Assembly: GCF_027744825.2 (NCBI RefSeq)
Contig: NC_071350.1
Span: forward strand, 1,488,001 to 1,552,000
Direction of reading: 5' to 3'
Source: Synchiropus splendidus
Lineage: Eukaryota > Chordata > Actinopteri > Syngnathiformes > Callionymidae
DNA length: 64,000 bases
Notes under the pieces: generated by a model
Told to the model about the DNA's origin: nothing
What the model saw: only the letters and a program-made list of their open reading frames with translations
The model's database searches: none
Program-made: the position numbers and the translations under genes
In this document: positions 59,474 to 64,000 of the stretch, piece after piece
How positions within the stretch are numbered: position 1 is the first letter of the stretch
Layout: every line of letters begins with the position of its first letter

Positions 59474-60016
59474 TCACACGTTACAATAGTCTTTAAAATA
59501 CAGAAGAGAACAGTTTTGCTGTTTCCACGGACAGTGTGCACATCTTTTTAGACATTGTTGATGTTCTTTCACAAAGTTGTATACCATGAGGTCATTTTTT
59601 AAGGTATCGTCGCTGTATAGACTTAATACTTCTCTCATAGACAGCCCTCTAGCACGATGGCTGAGGTAGAAGACGCAGTGATGACCACATACAAACGATA
59701 GGGGGTGCTGTAGTTGACCATTGTTGTACTTGATGTCGACTGAATGTTTTTTGAGAAACTTTAAAATATTTTCAGGGTAATGTGCAAAGTAGGGACCCAT
59801 TCCAAATGAGTCAAAGAAAGTTGTTCTGCCGTCTTCGTCGAGAGTTAAAGCCAACCAGTGCTCTCCCGGTTTATGCGATGGATGTGTGTTGACGATGAAA
59901 TATGCAGGCAGTCTGAGGTGATGTGTCGATTGAGGCAACCTGTCCGACGGCCATACACCGTAAAATGTGTCACCCAAAAGACCTCTCAGTAGCCTCTGTA
60001 ACTGGAGACTATCCAT
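59474..60016 (-). CDS. Adenain-like maturation cysteine protease (Ulp1/C5-type)
   Basis: A 180-residue protein with the catalytic pattern of adenovirus-type proteases: GEHWLAL with His53, FFDSFG with Asp69, then LQHPLSFVCGHHC in which Gln103 and Cys110 are seven residues apart, the Gln-to-Cys spacing of adenain. In Polintons this enzyme is thought to cut virion precursor proteins during maturation. Size is typical (about 180-210). The C-terminal part is Cys-rich (CLKRCAHCPWKQQNC). The ATG lies 6 nt after the major capsid protein stop, so both are probably expressed from shared or closely spaced transcripts. It is intact. Confidence 0.93.
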   Translation of the reverse strand: MDSLQLQRLLRGLLGDTFYGVWPSDRLPQSTHHLRLPAYFIVNTHPSHKPGEHWLALTLDEDGRTTFFDSFGMGPYFAHYPENILKFLKKHSVDIKYNNGQLQHPLSFVCGHHCVFYLSHRARGLSMREVLSLYSDDTLKNDLMVYNFVKEHQQCLKRCAHCPWKQQNCSLLYFKDYCNV

Positions 60017-60022
60017 AACTAT

Positions 60023-61330
60023 TTAATAATAGTCCACCAACACTTGTCTTTTTGCATCAATCTCCAGAATGGAATCGTAACAAGCGTATACAATCAGTGT
60101 TACGGTGTTCGGTAAGGGTACTCTGAATCTCATCTCCAGTCTTAAATTCCCATTTGAGACAGGAGAGAGAGCGTCGTTGTCGTCGGCTGGATTGAGATTA
60201 AATGCAAACAACGAATAACCGCTGTTAAAACCTTCACGGTCAATGCTTAGAGGCAGATCCTTCAAATGTCTTCCTGTAGCTAGAATCATGTTATAAAACT
60301 CTCTGACCGCCATACCGTTATTAAACTGAGGTTGAAAAGCTTTAGCGGGGATCTGTCGGCCATCCTGACAGAGGGCTAGATATTCAGTGTTGTAATGATG
60401 AAAATTGAACGGGGAGAGATCTCTCCTACCGGTAAACGCCTCGTGATGTACCAACCCTAAAACCACGTATTTAGGTATTGAACCCAGAAACAAATTCTCC
60501 TGGGTACATATTCTTGAGTTTTCTGGAATGGAGTATGTTTTTACATTGACTCGCGAGAGCGGGTAGAGAGCATTTCCTTTTAACAAACCCGCCGCATGAC
60601 CTATTCTCACAGCTGGCGAAACAGTGACTTTCTTCACAAACAGAGATGCGCCAAGGATTTTCAGACGGAAGGTGGAGTCGCGGGGTCCGGTCAGGCAGAA
60701 GGCATCATTCGCTCTGGTGAGTTTAATTCTTAAATCGACAGAGTTTAATAACAGTCTCTCGCAGAAAAATATGTCGCTGTGGAGAGGCCCTAGAAGATGT
60801 ACTTCTCTGGATCTGCTCGTGAACTCGGCCCTCTTATTAAGACCTGCGTTGGGACCGTTTACTGTGACGATCGAGTCAACTGACCCAGGTGTGTCTTGGT
60901 AAAAAAGACCGGCGCTAAACTGTGTTTTAAGAGTGTCGCCTGAAAAGTTGAGAAGTGTTTCAATCATAGCTCTGTACGGATGTGTGGAACTGGATTGCGA
61001 AATCATCCGATCGCCCAGAACCACATCACACTGGTCAAAGATTGTGTTTAGAGGGTAATTGATGAGGCCGACTGCTGCGTCGTTAGCCAGCGGTGTGCCA
61101 TCGGCGTTCGTAATTCTTGCACGCACGTGTAGAAGGGTGTCGTTTAGGTCCAGATACTTTTCACCGTCTCCCGGTATAAAAAACTCAATCGGTCCTCCTT
61201 CGCTGATAGCGGCTACTGGCGCAATTTCAGTGTAAATTTTGTCTTCGATGGAAAGTTGCGTCATTGGGGGCGTGAATAAATCCAGTTCTGCCAATGTGCA
61301 TTCAGCAGATTTCTGGTGTAGGAGCGCCAT
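60023..61330 (-). CDS. Hexon-like double jelly-roll major capsid protein
   Basis: A 435-residue protein. It is recognised by its N-terminal half: a short helical lead, GGPIEFFIPGDGEKYLDLND, then a VRARITNADG strand pair, an INYPLNTIFDQCDVVLGDR segment, and SSTHPYRAMIETLLNFSGD. These are hallmarks of Polinton major capsid proteins with the adenovirus/PRD1 double jelly-roll fold, which trimerise into capsid hexons. The second half ends in strand-like LEMRFRVPLP and VTLIVYACYDS, as expected for the final jelly-roll strands. Length suits the smaller members of the family. The start is chosen at the first ATG, 20 nt after the upstream stop. No internal stops. Confidence 0.93.
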   Translation of the reverse strand: MALLHQKSAECTLAELDLFTPPMTQLSIEDKIYTEIAPVAAISEGGPIEFFIPGDGEKYLDLNDTLLHVRARITNADGTPLANDAAVGLINYPLNTIFDQCDVVLGDRMISQSSSTHPYRAMIETLLNFSGDTLKTQFSAGLFYQDTPGSVDSIVTVNGPNAGLNKRAEFTSRSREVHLLGPLHSDIFFCERLLLNSVDLRIKLTRANDAFCLTGPRDSTFRLKILGASLFVKKVTVSPAVRIGHAAGLLKGNALYPLSRVNVKTYSIPENSRICTQENLFLGSIPKYVVLGLVHHEAFTGRRDLSPFNFHHYNTEYLALCQDGRQIPAKAFQPQFNNGMAVREFYNMILATGRHLKDLPLSIDREGFNSGYSLFAFNLNPADDNDALSPVSNGNLRLEMRFRVPLPNTVTLIVYACYDSILEIDAKRQVLVDYY

Positions 61331-61365
61331 GTTACCGTATATAAGGTTTTTTAAAATATATCAGA
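61331..61365 (-). promoter_or_regulatory. TATA-like sequences ahead of the major capsid protein gene
   Basis: On the - strand GATATATTTTAA and CCTTATATAC precede the ATG by about 25-34 and 8-17 nt and overlap the stop codon of the 145-aa gene. The nearer one is too close to serve as an ordinary TATA box for this ATG. Confidence 0.35.
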
Positions 61366-61788
61366 GCTCCCTCTGGACTTCCTCTTGGCCCGTCTGCTTC
61401 TGTCAACTGACTTCTTTCTTTTTTTGTTTGTACGTTTATTAGAGCTCTGTGTTACACGCCGTCCTGGTGGGCGTCTCTTTGTCCTTCGTGATAAGACGGC
61501 TATACCTCCTGACCCTTCCTGTCTCTGTTGATCGCTCATACCTCTCACGGTGCGGGTGAACATATCCGTGGCTATGTTACCCACTGCTGATTTGAGATGG
61601 GGTTTCGCGATGGCAATACCTCTTTTCAACAGAGGTGATACAAACCGAAACATTTTCGAGAAGAGGGAACCTATGCCTCGTCCGTACATAACAGGGGCAC
61701 CGTAGAAACCCGGTAGATCTCCACCCACCTGTTTTTCATAATATTGTACAAATCTGTGAGGGTCGTCTCTTAAGCCTGCGTGAACCAT
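61351..61788 (-). CDS. 145-aa basic virion core-like protein, conserved in Polintons
   Basis: The N-terminal half has QVGG at 20-23 followed by a Gly/aromatic stretch (DLPGFYGAPVMYGRG) and an amphipathic segment IGSLFSKMFRFVSPLLKRG. The C-terminal half is dominated by Arg and Lys (RRTKRRPPGRR, KRTNKKRKK). I recognise the GRGIGS...PLLK block from small Polinton proteins encoded beside the capsid genes; its role is unproven. Layout recalls adenovirus cement and core proteins: a protease site, an amphipathic helix able to disturb membranes, and a DNA-binding tail. Possible cleavage at QVGG by the neighbouring protease is inferred. It sits between the two capsid genes. Confidence 0.78.
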   Translation of the reverse strand: MVHAGLRDDPHRFVQYYEKQVGGDLPGFYGAPVMYGRGIGSLFSKMFRFVSPLLKRGIAIAKPHLKSAVGNIATDMFTRTVRGMSDQQRQEGSGGIAVLSRRTKRRPPGRRVTQSSNKRTNKKRKKSVDRSRRAKRKSRGSSDIF

Positions 61789-61877
61789 TGTGTTTGTTTA
61801 CGACTTGGTCTGCAAAGACTGGTTATCTCTCTCCGGTGTTGTGCTGGTGAATGAATTTCCACATGACGATACAAGGG

Positions 61878-61884
61878 TTATATA
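61878..61884 (-). promoter_or_regulatory. TATATAA box ahead of the 145-aa gene
   Basis: TATATAA on the - strand, about 90 nt before the ATG at 61,788 and just past the penton gene stop at 61,893. Position and sequence fit a TATA box. Confidence 0.5.
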
Positions 61885-61892
61885 ATATCCTC

Positions 61893-62834
61893 TCAAGTAA
61901 CAGGTCTAAAGTGTAGAGTCACCACCACCTTTCCAAAGGTAAAATTGACTGGTTTGTTAAGATCCGATTTAATTTGTATCTGAATATTTTCAATATGGTT
62001 CTTGGCCACCGGTAAATAGTAAGCAGGGTTAAAATGTTGTGTGATTATATCTGAGTAGCTACCCTTGATTTCCACAGTTCTTAAAAGCGGTGCATATGCA
62101 TCCCCTACAAGCTGCGGTCTTACAACATCGCTGTAACAGTAAAGATGGTAAAACCCCACTTTTAAATCAACTGGATGGGGCGCTCTGTAGTCGCAAAAAT
62201 TGATCCAATGACCAGGCTCTACACCTAGCATGTAAGCCAAAGGCGAGTTAAAAAGCACTAGGTTCTGCCCGTCTCCTTGAAGATCAATTTTTTGCCGTGC
62301 ACTGTCAAACAGGAAGCGTATGTCGTTATTGGTTTTTTTAAAGGTTTGCGTCAACTCGGTTGTAATCTGATTAATAGAGCTGTAATATCCTCCCTTAAAC
62401 TTCAGTCTGGAAATATCTGTTCCAGCCGTTTTGAAATGTCGATCAATCCCACGTGATTCGTCTTTTTTCCTCTGAGCAGAGGCGCTGGCATCGGGATCCG
62501 GAGCCCTAAGACGAGCCATGGCTCTATGAAATTCATCTTTATACCGCCGTGTCGTGTTAGCCTCCGAATCTGATCCTCTAGGGGGAGCCGTGTTTGTGTT
62601 GGAATCAGGTACTCTATGGTTCGGTTTCCAGTAAAATGATGCTGTATCCTCCGGAATATTATGCCACGTGTGAGGGTATGTAATCTCCGTCAAAGCGACC
62701 TCCCATTTTCCGTTTAAATCAATATGTTGTGCTAAATCGACGCGGAAAGTACCGATCGAGTTGTCTTTAAAAACTTTTGCGCTGGCGTTTGATGGTAAAG
62801 TCACATAGAAGCCTGCATTCTTTGAGTCGTACAT
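61893..62834 (-). CDS. Penton-like minor capsid protein (single jelly roll)
   Basis: A 313-residue protein. The start (FYVTLPSNAS, then TFRVDLAQHIDLNGKWEVAL and EITYPHTWHN) matches the N-terminus of Polinton minor capsid proteins, which form the five-fold penton vertices. The rest continues with GGYYSSINQITTEL, a strand-rich middle and a C-terminus in VVVTLHFRPV. Unusual: residues about 73-145 form a charged, low-complexity stretch (for example RRYKDEFHRAMARLRAPDP) between two conserved blocks, which may be an exposed loop on the vertex. It follows the integrase gene by 34 nt. No frameshift is seen. An in-frame intron cannot be excluded but no convincing pair of splice sites stands out. Confidence 0.88.
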   Translation of the reverse strand: MYDSKNAGFYVTLPSNASAKVFKDNSIGTFRVDLAQHIDLNGKWEVALTEITYPHTWHNIPEDTASFYWKPNHRVPDSNTNTAPPRGSDSEANTTRRYKDEFHRAMARLRAPDPDASASAQRKKDESRGIDRHFKTAGTDISRLKFKGGYYSSINQITTELTQTFKKTNNDIRFLFDSARQKIDLQGDGQNLVLFNSPLAYMLGVEPGHWINFCDYRAPHPVDLKVGFYHLYCYSDVVRPQLVGDAYAPLLRTVEIKGSYSDIITQHFNPAYYLPVAKNHIENIQIQIKSDLNKPVNFTFGKVVVTLHFRPVT

Positions 62835-62868
62835 GGTGATATGATGCCTGATGTAAAGAAGGACCTTG

Positions 62869-62875
62869 TTATATA
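62869..62875 (-). promoter_or_regulatory. TATATAA box ahead of the penton gene, overlapping the integrase stop
   Basis: TATATAA on the - strand ends 34 nt before the penton ATG, canonical TATA spacing for a very short leader. Its + strand TTATATA provides the TAA stop codon of integrase (62,869-62,871). Confidence 0.55.
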
Positions 62876-63948
62876 TTTTTTATATCCGAAGCTTTTACCC
62901 AGCTGTTGAATTTTTCAGGCCAGTTCTTCCATTGGACAAAGACCTGCCTCTCTCCTTTAACGCAGCGTTCCTTGAGAATCTTTTCAACGTGAAATACTTT
63001 ATCCTTTACGAGTTGTACTTTTTGTAATTCTTGATCATAAAATGATCCTTGGATGGGCTCGCCGTCGAAATCTTTCAATTTATACACAGGCGGGTTGCGC
63101 TGAATACATTCAGTTACCGTAAATATCTCATCTGTAAAACTCTGCTCATACTTTTTGTCAAATACACCTCGTAGTTTCGATATTCTAACATGATCGCCCT
63201 CCTTAAATTTCGGCTTCTGCCTATCTTTTGACGGTCTAATGTAAAGATTGTCAAACACTTGCAGAGTATTTTCTTTAGTTACTTCCATCGGTGTCATTTT
63301 TATACTGCTATGATAGCTGTGATTATAACTCTTTACTAGATCCTGTAAAACCTCGATGTAACGTAGTGTGTTTTTAGCCGTGAAATATCTCCACATCCGA
63401 TTTTTAAGAGTGCGGTTAAATCTCTCAACCACAGAGGCCTTAACGTCACTCGCTGTTGAAAAATGATTAATACCCTTCCTTTCCATCAAAGCCTTGAAAC
63501 TCTTGTTAAAAAATTCTTTCCCGTCATCCGTCTGTAGCTTTACAGGCGTCCCGCTCTCCTCCAGCCCTGATTCGAACGCCTTCACTGTCTCGATCGCAGT
63601 CTTTCTTTTTAAAACGCGTACATAGGCCTTCTTTGAAAATACATCTATAACGGTCAACAAGTAATTTTGATCGTCGTTATATCTAGCCAATGCCTGCATG
63701 TCGCATAGGTCGGCCTGGAATTGTTGAAGAGGCCTGTGAACAAATACTCTGTTTCTCGGAAAGTTTACTCTGGTCGGTTTATGCAGGGTGTAAGCATCCT
63801 GTTTTGATAAAAAATCTTTAATAGATTTAGAACTGACAGGTTTTCCAGTCTCGACCTGCACCCCGCGACGGAGGCGATCCACGCCTCCATAGCTCCCAGG
63901 GTGAAGAGGATTGTAATAAACTCTTTTAATGACGTGTTTCACCGACAT
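62869..63948 (-). CDS. Polinton integrase (RVE-type DDE enzyme with C-terminal chromodomain)
   Basis: A 359-residue retroviral-type integrase. The catalytic triad is Asp80 in QFQADLCDM, Asp141 in LQTDDGKEF and Glu175 in VVERFNR, a spacing close to the D,D35E pattern. The N-terminal 60 residues precede the core. After residue 225 comes an SH3-like part (KFKEGDHVRISKLRG). The last 42 residues (318-359) form a chromodomain: FHVEKILKER, then VFVQWKNWPEKFNSWVKASD, with the aromatic residues expected in a methyl-lysine pocket. The enzyme inserts the linear element with a 6-bp target duplication; the chromodomain may guide it to marked chromatin, which fits its position in a satellite. Start chosen at the first ATG. 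It is complete; the 52 bases upstream up to the window edge show no further gene. Confidence 0.95.
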   Translation of the reverse strand: MSVKHVIKRVYYNPLHPGSYGGVDRLRRGVQVETGKPVSSKSIKDFLSKQDAYTLHKPTRVNFPRNRVFVHRPLQQFQADLCDMQALARYNDDQNYLLTVIDVFSKKAYVRVLKRKTAIETVKAFESGLEESGTPVKLQTDDGKEFFNKSFKALMERKGINHFSTASDVKASVVERFNRTLKNRMWRYFTAKNTLRYIEVLQDLVKSYNHSYHSSIKMTPMEVTKENTLQVFDNLYIRPSKDRQKPKFKEGDHVRISKLRGVFDKKYEQSFTDEIFTVTECIQRNPPVYKLKDFDGEPIQGSFYDQELQKVQLVKDKVFHVEKILKERCVKGERQVFVQWKNWPEKFNSWVKASDIKNI

Positions 63949-64000
63949 GTTAAACGAGAAATGAACGAGGTGAGATCCGAATATGCTTCTTAATGTTTTT
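63949..64000. other. Upstream of integrase, to the window edge
   Basis: 52 bases with no recognisable frame or motif. The right terminal repeat of the Polinton should lie beyond the edge. Confidence 0.5.

Larger units (their letters stand above)
48590..64000. mobile_element. Polinton/Maverick (adintovirus-like) DNA element, right end outside the window
   Basis: The full Polinton core set lies together: protein-primed PolB, packaging ATPase, adenain-like protease, double jelly-roll major capsid protein, minor capsid protein, chromodomain integrase, and small conserved virion-type proteins. The left edge is set where satellite (GCAGAAAAGGTCATT) gives way to AGAGAGAGGAAGG at about 48,590. GTCATT (48,584-48,589) is a candidate 6-bp target duplication. 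At least 15.4 kb is present, within the usual 15-20 kb size. Integrase at the far right is the expected position near the other terminus. Terminal inverted repeats cannot be tested because the right end is missing. Confidence 0.95.

Noticed and set aside
1..64000. tRNA, rRNA or host protein-coding genes
   Set aside because: I saw no cloverleaf-type tRNA sequence, no rRNA segments, and no host exon outside the mobile elements.

Overview
The window looks like heterochromatic DNA from a vertebrate, most likely a teleost fish. This is inferred from the combination of a fish-type CR1/L2/Rex1-like LINE, a fish-type LTR-retrotransposon leader, a Polinton/Maverick with an adenain-type protease, and spliced genes. 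No cellular host gene, rRNA, tRNA or CRISPR array was recognised.

Bases 1-48,589 are essentially one satellite array with a monomer of about 187-188 bp (roughly 225-235 copies). Each monomer carries a 14-bp palindrome built around ACGCGT. The array has been reshaped by local tandem duplications with offsets of 564, 941, 2,054, 2,251, 3,197 and 5,051 bp, which are near multiples of the monomer. Three insertions interrupt it: two copies of the same 5'-truncated LINE (13,773-15,812 and 18,824-20,863) that were copied together with surrounding satellite as a 5,051-bp tandem duplication, and a 1.3-kb fragment of an LTR retrotransposon (38,556-39,879) whose gag-like frame has become a 36-bp minisatellite. 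The many 60-110 codon frames in the satellite are by-products of the monomer sequence, not genes.

From about 48,590 to the right edge lies most of a Polinton/Maverick (adintovirus-like) element inserted in the satellite; its right end is outside the window. Its left 1.9 kb is repeat-rich and non-coding. Then, on the + strand: a candidate eight-exon gene (50,528-53,256), protein-primed family B DNA polymerase, FtsK/HerA-type packaging ATPase, a 113-aa basic/hydrophobic protein and a 254-aa conserved protein. Facing them on the - strand, from the right: chromodomain integrase, penton-like minor capsid protein, a 145-aa core-like protein, hexon-like major capsid protein and adenain-like protease. 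The two transcription units converge at 59.4 kb with nearly touching polyadenylation signals. All recognised replication, packaging, capsid, maturation and integration genes are open with catalytic residues in place, so the copy looks young and possibly competent to form virions.

The most unusual item is the eight-exon gene upstream of polB. All seven inferred introns are phase 1, and all six internal exons are multiples of three, so any subset could be skipped without a frameshift. Its predicted product carries a SUMO-interaction-like motif, a basic patch, a proline-rich stretch and a basic helical tail. A second lead is that the two small basic virion-type proteins both contain a QxGG site of the sort cut by adenain-type proteases, placed next to a hydrophobic or amphipathic segment.
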